From assembly GCA_964609825.1 (NCBI GenBank), contig CAZSSH010000010.1, positions 558,001 through 622,000 on the forward strand: a DNA stretch of 64,000 bases, written 5' to 3'. Shown here piece by piece: positions 17,752 to 26,796 of the stretch. The position numbers and the translations under genes are program-made. How positions within the stretch are numbered: position 1 is the stretch's first letter; every line of letters starts with the position of its first letter. Below the pieces are notes generated by a model. The model was not told where the DNA came from. It worked only from the letters and a program-made list of their open reading frames with translations, and made no database searches. The DNA comes from CAZSSH01 sp964609825. GTDB lineage: Bacteria; Verrucomicrobiota; Lentisphaeria; Victivallales; Victivallaceae.

Positions 17752-18636
17752 ATGAAACAAAAGATATTAAAATTCATCTCCCGCTTCCGTTATCCGCTGA
17801 TTACGGCGCTGGTTTGCGCCATGCTGGCCATGTGGGCGCTCTTTATCGAGCCCAACCGGCTGGTGCTGACCAAGGCCCGGCTTGAAGTTGCCAACTGGGC
17901 GCCGGTCAACGACGGTTTCCGGATCGTGGTTATCAGCGATTTGCACCCGCTGCCCGACTGGGGGCGTAACGGTCGCTTGAAGCAAATTACCGATCTGGCC
18001 AATGCCCAAAATCCCGACGTGGTTTTATTGGTCGGCGATTTGGTTAACGCTATGGGCGGTGAAAAAGGCAACCTCTCGATGTCAGAGCTGACCGGCTTTG
18101 TCCGTGCACTCAATGCAAAACACGGCGTCTATGCCGTCCACGGCAACCATGAGTTTTGGTACGGCACCGACAAAGTGGAGAAAGCGTTGACCGACGGCGG
18201 TGCCACTATGCTGGAGAACAAGTCGGCCGCCATCAAGGTCAACCGTGAGCGCATCAGCTTTGCGGGGCTTCCCGAGCTCAGCACCACCAATCATACCGAT
18301 GTGGTGAAAGCCCTGCGGCAGGTCAAAAAGGACGAGTGCGTCTTTTTGATCACCCACAATCCCGAGAGTTTGCCCTTGGTCCCGACCCGTGTCAGCTTGA
18401 CCGTCTGCGGCCACACCCACGGCGGTCAGATCCGGCTGCCGTTTTTGGGCTCGGCTTTGATGCCCAAAATCATCAAGTCGCGCTTCGAGCCCGGGCTCAA
18501 TGTCGTGGGCGAACGTAAAATGTATTTAACCAGCGGCATCGGCGGCAGTCCTTTCCGTGCCCGTTTCTGCTGCCCTCCGGAAGTCGTTTTATTGGAAATA
18601 TATGCCCCCAAGACCTCAGCTCAGGCCGCGAAATAA
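17752..18636 (+). CDS. membrane-anchored metallophosphoesterase, YkuE-like (copy 2)
   Basis: A tandem paralogue of the preceding gene, also 294 residues and alike throughout: the anchor, IEPNRLVLTKA, ISDLHPLP, GDLVNAMGGEKGN, GNHEFWYG, THNPE and GHTHGGQ are all kept. The main difference in the first motif is HPLPDWG in place of HAEPGWG. The ATG at 17752 matches copy 1's start; the frame could extend to 17683 but that adds no matching sequence. No SD is seen. All active-site residues remain, so neither copy looks like a decaying pseudogene. Confidence 0.87.
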   Translation: MKQKILKFISRFRYPLITALVCAMLAMWALFIEPNRLVLTKARLEVANWAPVNDGFRIVVISDLHPLPDWGRNGRLKQITDLANAQNPDVVLLVGDLVNAMGGEKGNLSMSELTGFVRALNAKHGVYAVHGNHEFWYGTDKVEKALTDGGATMLENKSAAIKVNRERISFAGLPELSTTNHTDVVKALRQVKKDECVFLITHNPESLPLVPTRVSLTVCGHTHGGQIRLPFLGSALMPKIIKSRFEPGLNVVGERKMYLTSGIGGSPFRARFCCPPEVVLLEIYAPKTSAQAAK

Positions 18637-18637
18637 G

Positions 18638-18991
18638 ATGAAAGCCAACGAAAAAACCGTCTGCCCGTTTTGCGGCGAATCCACCACCGCCAAGCCTCGT
18701 AAAAAAACCGAAGACTGGGGTTGCAAGGATTATGTATTGGTCTGCATGTTTTGTAACAAAGTTTTGGCCGACAGCATTGAGGCCGAGGTCAAAAACGCCC
18801 CCGCCTCCGCCGGCAAGCTGCAATCGCTTCTGGGCGGTGATGCGCAATTAAACAAGCACTTTTGCCGCGACTGCAAATATTATATCAGCCACCCGTTTCT
18901 CTCCCGCTGCGACCGCCATCACAGGGAAGTCGCGCCGATGGACGATTGCGGTGACTTTGAACCAAAGGGAAAACATGAAGTCAATCTTTAG
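18638..18991 (+). CDS. small zinc-ribbon-like protein
   Basis: 117 residues with two Cys clusters: CPFC early and CMFC in the middle (a four-Cys zinc-binding pattern), then CRDCKYY and CDRHHR and a final DDCGDFEP. This suggests two metal-binding knuckles. No further domain is recognised and no function is claimed. Its ATG is one base after the stop of phosphoesterase copy 2, and its end overlaps thiE by 17 bases. Confidence 0.75.
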   Translation: MKANEKTVCPFCGESTTAKPRKKTEDWGCKDYVLVCMFCNKVLADSIEAEVKNAPASAGKLQSLLGGDAQLNKHFCRDCKYYISHPFLSRCDRHHREVAPMDDCGDFEPKGKHEVNL

Positions 18992-19643
18992 CAATCGGGC
19001 AGCACGCATCGAGGCGTTTCGCCTGGCCGATCTTTATCCGGTGATATCCTCCGAGTTTTGTCTCGGGCGCGACCCTTATGAGATTTTTGTCGCCGCCGCC
19101 AAAGGGGGCGCCAAGGTAATTCAGCTGCGCGAAAAAAACCGCGGCAAAAAGTATTTGTACGAACTTGCCTGCCAATGCCGTCAAGCCGCCAATGATTACG
19201 GCGTCTTGTTGATCATCAACGATCACGTCGATGTCGCCGTCGCCAGTCATGCCGACGGCGTCCATCTGGGGCAGGACGATTTGCCGTTGGCCGCCGCGCG
19301 AATGTTGAGCGATGAGCTTATCTTGGGCAACTCGACCCATGATTTGGCCGAGGCGACGCTCGCCCAACAGCAAGGGTTTGACTACATCAATATTGGCCCC
19401 ATTTATCCCACCGGCACCAAAACGGTGAATTGCGGTGCTTTGGGCATCGAGACTTTGCGCCGGATTGCGCCACATGTCAAGGTACCCTATAGTGTCATGG
19501 GCGGCATCAAGCGGCGGCACCTCGCCGATTTGGTCGCGGCGGGAGCCCGTCGGATCGCCATGGTGACCGAAATTACTCAGGCCGACGATGTCGAAGCAAC
19601 CGTCCGCGAGTTGAAAGGATCGATCCATCATGCGTCATGTTAA
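18975..19643 (+). CDS. thiE: thiamine-phosphate synthase
   Basis: Joins HMP-PP and HET-P to thiamine monophosphate. The 222-residue TIM barrel shows VIQLREK, LLIINDHVDVA, DGVHLGQDDL, IGPIYPTGTK (pyrophosphate loop) and VMGGI, all standard. The start is the ATG after AAAGGGA. No thiamine pyrophosphate riboswitch or other thi gene is next to it; instead it is wedged between a zinc-ribbon gene and a beta-galactosidase gene, overlapping the latter by 14 bases. Confidence 0.93.
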   Translation: MKSIFSNRAARIEAFRLADLYPVISSEFCLGRDPYEIFVAAAKGGAKVIQLREKNRGKKYLYELACQCRQAANDYGVLLIINDHVDVAVASHADGVHLGQDDLPLAAARMLSDELILGNSTHDLAEATLAQQQGFDYINIGPIYPTGTKTVNCGALGIETLRRIAPHVKVPYSVMGGIKRRHLADLVAAGARRIAMVTEITQADDVEATVRELKGSIHHASC

Positions 19644-21924
19644 ACTTTTAAAAACCGACTGGCTGTTTTATCTGGGCCAAAATCCGCCCGCGGATTTGAC
19701 CCGATGGGAAAAAGTGCGCATCCCCCACGACTGGGCGATTTCCCGGGCCTTTGACCCGAGCAATGATTTGCAGTTTACCAAAATTACGCAGGATGGCGAA
19801 ACCATCGACGCCCCCCACTACGGGCGCACCGGCGGGTTGCCGCACGTCGGACACGGGACATACCGCCGCCATTTCCGGGTCAACCCGGCAGCCGACTGTC
19901 ATTTTTTGGAGTTTGACGGGGTGATGAGCCACTCGCAAATTTATATTAACGGCCGATTGGCGGGTGGTCGCCCCTACGGCTACGCGAGCTTTTGCGTCGA
20001 TATTACTACTTATATCCAAAAGGATGCCGACAACCTCCTGGAGGTCACGGTCGACAATCCCCCGTTGGCTTCACGCTGGTACCCCGGTGCCGGGATCTAC
20101 CGCATGGTGCGTTTGGTGGAGACTTCGCAAGCGCACGTCAAGTTTGACGGCGTCTGGGTGAGACCATTGGCGGTCAATGCCGAAACGGCGAAGTTTGCCG
20201 TTGAGCTCGAGCTTTCTATGGCCGCCGCCGGGGCCGAAGTAAAAATTGCCATCCTTGACCCGCAGGGGAAAACCGTCGGTGCCGGATGCAAATTCACCGT
20301 ACACAAGCCGCAACTCTGGAACATCGAGACTCCGGTACTGTACCAAGCCCAAATCGAACTTGTCAAAAACGGCAAAACCGTTGACCGGGTCACTCAGAAA
20401 TTCGGCATCCGCTTTGTCAGCTTTGACGCCGATACCGGGATGACGCTCAACGGCAAATCTTTCCGGATGCACGGGGTCTGCCTCCATCACGATCTCGGCC
20501 CCTTGGGCGCTGCCTTTTCCGCCGCCGCCGCCCGCCGCCAGCTGCAATTGTTGAAAAATATCGGTTGCAACGCCGTTCGCACCAGCCACAATCCCCCTGC
20601 CCGCGAGTTTCTCGACCTTTGCGACGAGATGGGTTTCGTCGTTTTGGACGAAGCCTTTGACGCTTGGGAAATCGGCAAGATTCCCAACGATTACAGCTCA
20701 TTGTTTGCCCAATGGCACGAAATCGATCTCGTGGACTTCATCAAGCGCGACCGCAATCACCCGTCGGTGATCATGTGGAGCATCGGCAACGAAATCAACG
20801 AGCAGCATGAGCCCGAGGGCTGGCGCGTGGCGGTCAAGCTGCGCGACATCGCCCACCATGTTGACCCGACGCGGCCGGTGACCGCCGGGCTGGACATCTC
20901 CGACAAGGCGATTGCCAACCATTTGGCGCAAGAGCTCGACATCCCGGGGTGGAATTACAAACCGCACCGCTACGAAGAGTATCACCAAAAGCTGCCGCAT
21001 CTGCCTCAGTACGGGAGCGAAACCGCCTCGACGGTGAGCAGCCGAGGCCAATACCATTTTCCGGTGGAGTCGATCAATCCGGATCACCCGGACATCCACT
21101 GCTCGTCCTATGACGTCGAGCATCCGCCGTGGTCGAGCACGCCCGATAAAGAGTTTACCTTTCAGGACCGCTGTCCTTATATTATGGGCGAATTCGTCTG
21201 GACCGGCTTTGATTATCTGGGTGAACCCTCCCCCTACAAGCATCATTGGCCCGCCCATGCATCCTACTTTGGCATCTTTGACCTCTGCGGCCTCCCCAAG
21301 GATCGCGTTTATCTCTACCAAAGCCGCTGGTCGTCGGCGAAAGTATTGCATTTGCTGCCGCACTGGAATTGGCCCCGATACTGCGGCCAAACCGTACCCG
21401 TCCACTGTTACACCAATTTTGACACGGTGGAGCTGTTGGTCAATGGCAAATCGCAGGGCATCCGCCGCAAAGAGGGGTGTCACCGCCTGACGTGGGACGA
21501 AGTCATTTACGAGCCGGGCGCAATCGTGGCGCGCGCCCTCGACGCCGACGGCAACGTCATCACTGAAGTAAGTCGCAAAACTGCCGGGGTTGCGGTCAAA
21601 ATCCGCCTCTCGGTTGATCGACAATTGATCGCCAATGACGGCGACGATCTCGCGTTTGTCATCATTGACGCCCTGGACGCCGACGGCAATATCCATCCGA
21701 CGGCCGACGACCGGATCAAAGTCACCGTTTCGGGCGGCGAATTGGCCGCCACCGGCAACGGCGACCCGACTTCGCTCAACGGTTTTACTTCGCCTTACGT
21801 TTTACTGTTCAACGGTCGGGCGCTGGCAATCGTCCGCGGCAAGGGGAGTGCAAAGGATATAAAGGTAACCGCCGAGGCGGCACATTTGAGCTCAGACACC
21901 ATCACTATCGGGTTGCAGGCATGA
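19630..21924 (+). CDS. GH2 beta-galactosidase-like enzyme
   Basis: A 764-residue GH2 enzyme with no signal peptide, so probably cytoplasmic. Seen in order: sugar-binding jelly roll (KVRIPHDWAI, YRRHF), immunoglobulin-like domain, TIM barrel with acid/base Glu388 in WSIGNEINE and nucleophile Glu521 in IMGEFVWTGFDYLGEP, then C-terminal beta-sandwich domains with the LLPHWNW segment (DUF4982-like). This architecture occurs in beta-galactosidases and related beta-glycosidases; the substrate cannot be read. AAAGGA lies before the ATG inside thiE, and the stop overlaps the next gene by 4 bases. Confidence 0.9.
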   Translation: MRHVKLLKTDWLFYLGQNPPADLTRWEKVRIPHDWAISRAFDPSNDLQFTKITQDGETIDAPHYGRTGGLPHVGHGTYRRHFRVNPAADCHFLEFDGVMSHSQIYINGRLAGGRPYGYASFCVDITTYIQKDADNLLEVTVDNPPLASRWYPGAGIYRMVRLVETSQAHVKFDGVWVRPLAVNAETAKFAVELELSMAAAGAEVKIAILDPQGKTVGAGCKFTVHKPQLWNIETPVLYQAQIELVKNGKTVDRVTQKFGIRFVSFDADTGMTLNGKSFRMHGVCLHHDLGPLGAAFSAAAARRQLQLLKNIGCNAVRTSHNPPAREFLDLCDEMGFVVLDEAFDAWEIGKIPNDYSSLFAQWHEIDLVDFIKRDRNHPSVIMWSIGNEINEQHEPEGWRVAVKLRDIAHHVDPTRPVTAGLDISDKAIANHLAQELDIPGWNYKPHRYEEYHQKLPHLPQYGSETASTVSSRGQYHFPVESINPDHPDIHCSSYDVEHPPWSSTPDKEFTFQDRCPYIMGEFVWTGFDYLGEPSPYKHHWPAHASYFGIFDLCGLPKDRVYLYQSRWSSAKVLHLLPHWNWPRYCGQTVPVHCYTNFDTVELLVNGKSQGIRRKEGCHRLTWDEVIYEPGAIVARALDADGNVITEVSRKTAGVAVKIRLSVDRQLIANDGDDLAFVIIDALDADGNIHPTADDRIKVTVSGGELAATGNGDPTSLNGFTSPYVLLFNGRALAIVRGKGSAKDIKVTAEAAHLSSDTITIGLQA

Positions 21925-23798
21925 AAACATTTTTCCTTGGATTTTTATTGTTGCTGACGCTCGGCGCCGCCGGGGCCAGTGTCGATTTCCCGGCCGATAC
22001 GCCATTTTTTGCCAAGCCGGACATTTACTCCAAGATCATCAAAGTAAGCAGCGAAGCCGCCTCTTATCCGGTGCTGGAGGAGGCAAAAATGTACTACTCC
22101 AACAAGCATCCCCTCGCCCGGTACAATCACTTTTACAAGGTTCAGCTCCCGGAGGGCGAAGCGTATGCTTCCGGTGAACTCGGTGCGGCCAAAGTCAAGG
22201 GCACCGCCGAGCCGGTGGTTTACAACAAAATCGAGTTTCACGCCTGGCGCAGTTATTTATATAATGCTTTCGGCATCGGATTGGTTGCTGTCCTTTATTG
22301 CTTTGTCCGGTTGCGAAAAAACGGCAAAATTGTCGCAAACTCAGTGACAGAGGCGGCTTTTTTGGTCGCCATTGCCGTGTTGACCCGCGAGTTTTTGCTT
22401 GCCCAGGTGGTGATCGGCCTCGAAAACACGATTACCTCAATGGCGGATGAGTACGGCTATTTTCAGCCCGCAGTCGGGCTTCTTAACGGCACCTTGGACG
22501 GCAAATGGACGATGACTTGCGGTCTCGGCATCTGGTACATGCCGTTTATTCTTTGGGTCAAGGCCAAAGAGTTTTACGATATCGCGATCGCCTTTGATTA
22601 CTTCTCCGGTTTTGTGCTGGGGCCGTCGCTGCTGGTGCTCGGCTTTCTGATTTTGCGCAAGCTTGCTTTTAATAACTGGCAAGCCTTTGCCGCGATTGCC
22701 ATTTGGGCGGTGCTGCCTTTCTTTTATTTTCACGTCGAGTCGTGGGAGCTCAATATTTTTAAATCCTTCTTTGCCGCCATCCCCGACCCGGTCGACTGGT
22801 GGCGTTCCTACAGTATTTTGATCCACACCGGTTTTACCTCCATGAGCGATGTGCCGAGCACGTTTTTGATTTTTTTGATCATTTATCTCTTGCTCATCAT
22901 GCCCGTCAAACGGGGCTACGCCGTCCTGATCGGGGTGTTGTTTGCCTTTGCCTGTCTGGTCCGGATCAATGACATATTAATGGCGCCGTTGTTTGTATAT
23001 TTGGCTTTTGTCAAATATCAGGACAAGCTCAAGGACTGGAAATATACGATCTCGTTGTTACTGTTGGCCGCCGGATCGTTTGCGGCCGGGTTCGCAATCC
23101 AGCTTGCGATCAATTTTCACCAGTTTGGAAATCCGCTCACCTTTGGCTATGTATTGCATTACACCGACTGGGCCGAGGGAATGCGCCCGTCCAACGGTTT
23201 CACGTGGGGGACCTTTTTCAAAGCCGTCCACATCAAGTTTTTGTCCAATGCCAATCACGCCATCTGGTCAATGGGGCTAACCGGTTTGCTGTTGATGAAA
23301 AATGTACGCAACCGGACGATTTTTGCCATTTGGATCGTCCCCTTGATCTGGTTCTTTTTGGGCTACAGTCACACCTTTTGCGACGCCAGGCGTTTCATCA
23401 TGCCGACGTATCTACCCATGTTTGCCGCCTTTTGCTGTCTGGGAATCTGGGGAGAATTGACCAAAAAAAAATTACTGGCATTATCAACTTTGCTTGTTGC
23501 GGCGCTGATTTTCACGGCGCCAAGCAGTTACTTTATCAAACAACTGCCGTTTGACTGGCAATCGACGGATTATGCCGCCATGTTATGGCATCTCAACTGG
23601 ATCATGCCGGCAATATTGCTCGCGGCGGCATGGTGGATCAAAGTCAAAAATGCGGTCATTTTGGTGATTGTATTTATTGTTGTTTTTTATCTTGCCAACC
23701 CTTACACGCATATGCTGTTGCTTTTACTGGTGCTCTTGCGGGCGCTTTGGGATTGTTTTTGCGAAATAAAAACGGTTTTTTTCAAAAAAAAACCTTGA
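21921..23798 (+). CDS. polytopic membrane protein, unknown (GT-C-like topology)
   Basis: 625 residues. A signal peptide (to about residue 20) is followed by about 90 soluble, probably periplasmic residues with an SH3-like feel, then about 10-12 membrane segments from residue 115 onward. The topology and the ITSMADEYGYFQP and SWELNIFKS loops recall GT-C dolichyl-phosphate-sugar transferases, but no decisive motif is visible. The ATG lies in the stop of the GH2 gene, which suggests co-expression. Function not assigned. Confidence 0.6.
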   Translation: MKTFFLGFLLLLTLGAAGASVDFPADTPFFAKPDIYSKIIKVSSEAASYPVLEEAKMYYSNKHPLARYNHFYKVQLPEGEAYASGELGAAKVKGTAEPVVYNKIEFHAWRSYLYNAFGIGLVAVLYCFVRLRKNGKIVANSVTEAAFLVAIAVLTREFLLAQVVIGLENTITSMADEYGYFQPAVGLLNGTLDGKWTMTCGLGIWYMPFILWVKAKEFYDIAIAFDYFSGFVLGPSLLVLGFLILRKLAFNNWQAFAAIAIWAVLPFFYFHVESWELNIFKSFFAAIPDPVDWWRSYSILIHTGFTSMSDVPSTFLIFLIIYLLLIMPVKRGYAVLIGVLFAFACLVRINDILMAPLFVYLAFVKYQDKLKDWKYTISLLLLAAGSFAAGFAIQLAINFHQFGNPLTFGYVLHYTDWAEGMRPSNGFTWGTFFKAVHIKFLSNANHAIWSMGLTGLLLMKNVRNRTIFAIWIVPLIWFFLGYSHTFCDARRFIMPTYLPMFAAFCCLGIWGELTKKKLLALSTLLVAALIFTAPSSYFIKQLPFDWQSTDYAAMLWHLNWIMPAILLAAAWWIKVKNAVILVIVFIVVFYLANPYTHMLLLLLVLLRALWDCFCEIKTVFFKKKP

Positions 23799-23814
23799 AT
23801 TACCGATAAAATGA

Positions 23815-23842
23815 TTGAATTTTCGGTGAAAGGGGTTATATT
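23815..23842 (+). promoter_or_regulatory. candidate promoter for the FHA-ftsH operon
   Basis: TTGAAT (23815-23820) and TATATT (23837-23842) are separated by 16 bases, 57 bases before the FHA ATG and just after the end of the membrane protein gene. Confidence 0.55.
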
Positions 23843-23898
23843 TGAAACGTATATGTGTTTTTATAAAATTAATATAAATTAAATCAGGTGTGTCGAAT

Positions 23899-24441
23899 AT
23901 GGCAGGAAATCCGAAATTGACCGTTTTGTTCGAAAAAATGCGCGGCAAAACATTTGAGTTGAACAAAGATGAAATGACTGTCGGCCGTAAAGACGGAGTG
24001 GATATTTGCATCAAGGACGCGAGCTTGAGCGGCTTTCATGCAACCATCTATCAGCGTGACGGTGAAAACGGCAAAAAGGTCTTTTACATTAAGGATAACG
24101 ACAGTACCAACGGCACCAGAGTCAACAATGTCCCGGTCACCGAGCAGGAGCTCAAAACTTCCGATGTGATTTTATTCGGCGGGGTCGAGGTCTTGTTTGA
24201 CAGTGGCGAGGATGACTCCAACGCCAATTACTCCAAGCACACCCACACCATTGACATCAGCGGCATTGACAGCAAAATCGCCACCGCGCCCACCTTGACC
24301 AACCTCAATCCGTTTGCCGGCAATGAGGAGAAAAAGCACGCGATGCAGCAAAAAGTATTTATTGCCATCGTGGCTGCGGTCGGACTGGCAGTGGTCGGCT
24401 TGATGGTGTTTGTCATTTTAAAAATCGTTGGCGCGATGTAA
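23899..24441 (+). CDS. FHA-domain protein with C-terminal membrane anchor
   Basis: 180 residues. An FHA domain (TVGRKDGVD, then LSGFHATIY and DNDSTNGTRVN, the phosphothreonine-binding loops) fills about residues 8-100. A linker rich in Ser/Thr/His follows and a single transmembrane helix (about 152-176) ends the protein, so the FHA head faces the cytoplasm. FHA domains read phosphothreonine, but no Ser/Thr kinase is in the window. The ATG is preferred to the GTG at 23890, which sits directly on the AGG. Confidence 0.83.
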   Translation: MAGNPKLTVLFEKMRGKTFELNKDEMTVGRKDGVDICIKDASLSGFHATIYQRDGENGKKVFYIKDNDSTNGTRVNNVPVTEQELKTSDVILFGGVEVLFDSGEDDSNANYSKHTHTIDISGIDSKIATAPTLTNLNPFAGNEEKKHAMQQKVFIAIVAAVGLAVVGLMVFVILKIVGAM

Positions 24442-24551
24442 GTTTTGTCAATGCATTTTTACCAACGGATCAATCAGAGTATTTCCTTGCGGCGCAGAGG
24501 TTGCCCTTTTTGCGTCTTTTCCCCAAATAGTTTTTGCAACAGGAGTTTTTA

Positions 24552-26534
24552 ATGCAAGAGGATCAAAAAAATCCCCAAGGTAACCCAGATAAAAATCAAT
24601 CGCCGCCGCGCCGCAACGCGCCGCCGCCGGGAGCTTCCCGCGCCATGCTGGTATGGCTTGTCTTATTTATCGGGATCGGTGCATTGTTTTTCTTTAAGGG
24701 GTTTGGTCCCTCGCGCACGGTGGCGCTGACTCAAAGCGAATTTGAGTATCTTTTGAAAAATAAAAAAATTGTCACCGCAGTGGTGGTCAACGACGGCGAA
24801 CGGGTCATGTCCGTGACCGGCAAACTCAAGCTTGACATCCCTGCCGACGCCAATATCCCGGCGGTCAAAAACATCGAAAAAGACACCAAAACCGGTGCCG
24901 ACAAAGATGTGGCCAATTATGAAACCAAGCTCCTTTTCTCCGAGTCTCTGGCCAATGCCTTGAGAGACACTCAAGTCAAGGTCGAGAGCAGCAACTCCGG
25001 CTGGTGGAATTTCTTTATGGTCGGACTGTTGCCGGTATTGCTCCTCATTGGCGCCATTTATTTTTTCAGCTCGCGGCAGATGAAATCGATGGGCAAAGGC
25101 ATGGATTTCGGCAAGAGCAAAGCACGGGTGATTCAGCCCGAGGAGCTCAATATTCATTTTGCCGACATCGCCGGTGCCGACGAGGCCAAAGAGGAAATTC
25201 AGGAAATCGTCGAATACCTCAAGGATCCCCTCCGGTTTCAGCTGGTGGGCGGTAAGATTCCCAAAGGATGTCTTTTGGTCGGCGAACCCGGCACCGGTAA
25301 AACTTTGATGGCCAAAGCGGTCGCCTGCGAGGCGGGTGTCCCGTTTTTTGCGATCAGCGGTTCGGACTTTGTCGAAATGTTTGTCGGGGTTGGCGCCAGC
25401 CGCGTTCGCGACATGTTTGAGCAGGCGCGCAAGAATACGCCTTGTTTGATCTTTATTGACGAAATTGACGCGGTCGGCCGTTCCCGTTTCTCCGGTTGGG
25501 GCGGCGGTCACGACGAGCGCGAACAGACTCTCAACGCCATGCTTGTCGAAATGGACGGCTTGGAGAATTCCCAGTCCGGCGTCATCGTTTTGGCGGCCAC
25601 CAACCGCCCGGATGTTTTGGACCCGGCATTATTGCGTCCCGGCCGGTTTGACCGACAGGTGGTGATGGATTTGCCGGATATCCTCGGTCGCCGCAAGATT
25701 CTTGACGTGCACGCGTCCAAAATCAAAGTGGCACCGGGGGTCAACCTCGATATCGTCGCCCGGACCACTCCCGGCTTCAGCGGCGCCGAGCTGGCCAACG
25801 TCTGTAACGAGGCTGCGCTTTTGGCCGCCCGCAACAACCGCGAAGCCGCCACCCAAGCCGACTTTGAGGAAGCTCGTGACAAGGTTTGCTACGGCCGCGA
25901 GCGCCGCAGCAAAAAGATGACCGAGCGCGAACGCAAGCTCACCGCCTATCACGAGGCCGGGCACGCGGTCATCGCTTTGTTTAACGATTATTGCACCCCA
26001 GTGCACAAGGTAACGATTATCCCCCGCGGTCCCTACCTCGGAGCGACGTTTACCATGCCCAAAGAGGATGTTTACTCTCGCACCAAGCTTGAGCTCGATG
26101 CCGAGATGGTCATGTCCATGGGCGGCCGCGTGGCCGAAGAAGTATTTTTGGGCGATGTCACCACCGGCGCGGTCGGCGATATCAATCAACTGACTTACAT
26201 CGCCCGCCGGATGGTTTCAATTTACGGGATGAGCGACAAGCTCGGGCCCATGAAGTATGCAGACTACCGCTCTTATCAGCATGTGCGCATAGACGCCACC
26301 CCGGAAGACGCCTGCAGTCCGGAGACCGCCCGCGAGGTCGATCTTGAAGTGCGGCGTTTGATCGAGGCAGCGCTCAATGAGGCCCGCAAAGTGATCAAAG
26401 AGCATCATGATGACGTCGACAAACTGGCGCAGGCGCTGCTGGAGCGCGAAACCATGTCCGTCGATGAAATTCAAGATTTGCTCGGGATCAAAAAAGATGA
26501 GCCTGCCGCCGAAAGCGCTGAAAGTCAATCCTGA
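24552..26534 (+). CDS. ftsH: ATP-dependent zinc metalloprotease FtsH
   Basis: Membrane-bound AAA protease for misfolded and regulated membrane proteins. The 660-residue product has two N-terminal transmembrane segments around a periplasmic domain, the AAA module with Walker A GEPGTGKT (Lys250), IDEIDAVG and SRH-region arginines, and the peptidase site HEAGH at residue 467. The N-terminus has a Pro/Asn-rich cytosolic tail. AGGAG stands 6 bases before the ATG at 24552; the ORF upstream of it is not needed. The 3' end overlaps the next gene by 38 bases. Confidence 0.97.
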   Translation: MQEDQKNPQGNPDKNQSPPRRNAPPPGASRAMLVWLVLFIGIGALFFFKGFGPSRTVALTQSEFEYLLKNKKIVTAVVVNDGERVMSVTGKLKLDIPADANIPAVKNIEKDTKTGADKDVANYETKLLFSESLANALRDTQVKVESSNSGWWNFFMVGLLPVLLLIGAIYFFSSRQMKSMGKGMDFGKSKARVIQPEELNIHFADIAGADEAKEEIQEIVEYLKDPLRFQLVGGKIPKGCLLVGEPGTGKTLMAKAVACEAGVPFFAISGSDFVEMFVGVGASRVRDMFEQARKNTPCLIFIDEIDAVGRSRFSGWGGGHDEREQTLNAMLVEMDGLENSQSGVIVLAATNRPDVLDPALLRPGRFDRQVVMDLPDILGRRKILDVHASKIKVAPGVNLDIVARTTPGFSGAELANVCNEAALLAARNNREAATQADFEEARDKVCYGRERRSKKMTERERKLTAYHEAGHAVIALFNDYCTPVHKVTIIPRGPYLGATFTMPKEDVYSRTKLELDAEMVMSMGGRVAEEVFLGDVTTGAVGDINQLTYIARRMVSIYGMSDKLGPMKYADYRSYQHVRIDATPEDACSPETAREVDLEVRRLIEAALNEARKVIKEHHDDVDKLAQALLERETMSVDEIQDLLGIKKDEPAAESAESQS

Positions 26535-26796
26535 CGGGGTTTGCCTCTCGTGCCGCGTCCAGCCGGGCGCGTCACGGACGCAAATCGTCGGGCCTTATGG
26601 TGAGGATGCGGTTAAAATTGCCTTGCAAGCCCCGCCGGTGGACGGCAAAGCCAATTTGGAGCTCTGCCGTTTTTTAGCGCAAATTTGTCAGCTCAAAAAC
26701 AGTGAAGTATCGATTTTAAGCGGTCACACCAACCGCAGCAAAATCGTCCAGTTGAAACATATTACGTTGGATCAAATCATCAAACTTTTAAAATGA
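26497..26796 (+). CDS. DUF167 family protein (YggU-like)
   Basis: 99 residues. The DUF167 core is visible: VQPGASRTQIVG, LQAPPVDGKAN and SGHTNRSKIVQL, giving the small alpha/beta fold of YggU; function is unknown in the family. The start inside ftsH is the ATG that gives the normal family length; the frame open to 26407 adds a non-family tail. The end overlaps the next gene by 4 bases. Confidence 0.8.
   Translation: MSLPPKALKVNPDGVCLSCRVQPGASRTQIVGPYGEDAVKIALQAPPVDGKANLELCRFLAQICQLKNSEVSILSGHTNRSKIVQLKHITLDQIIKLLK

Noticed and set aside
23767..23798. Possible terminator at the end of the membrane protein gene (GGTTTTTTT/AAAAAAAAACC)
   Set aside because: A weak A/T stem within the coding end, with no G/C-rich core or trailing T-run.
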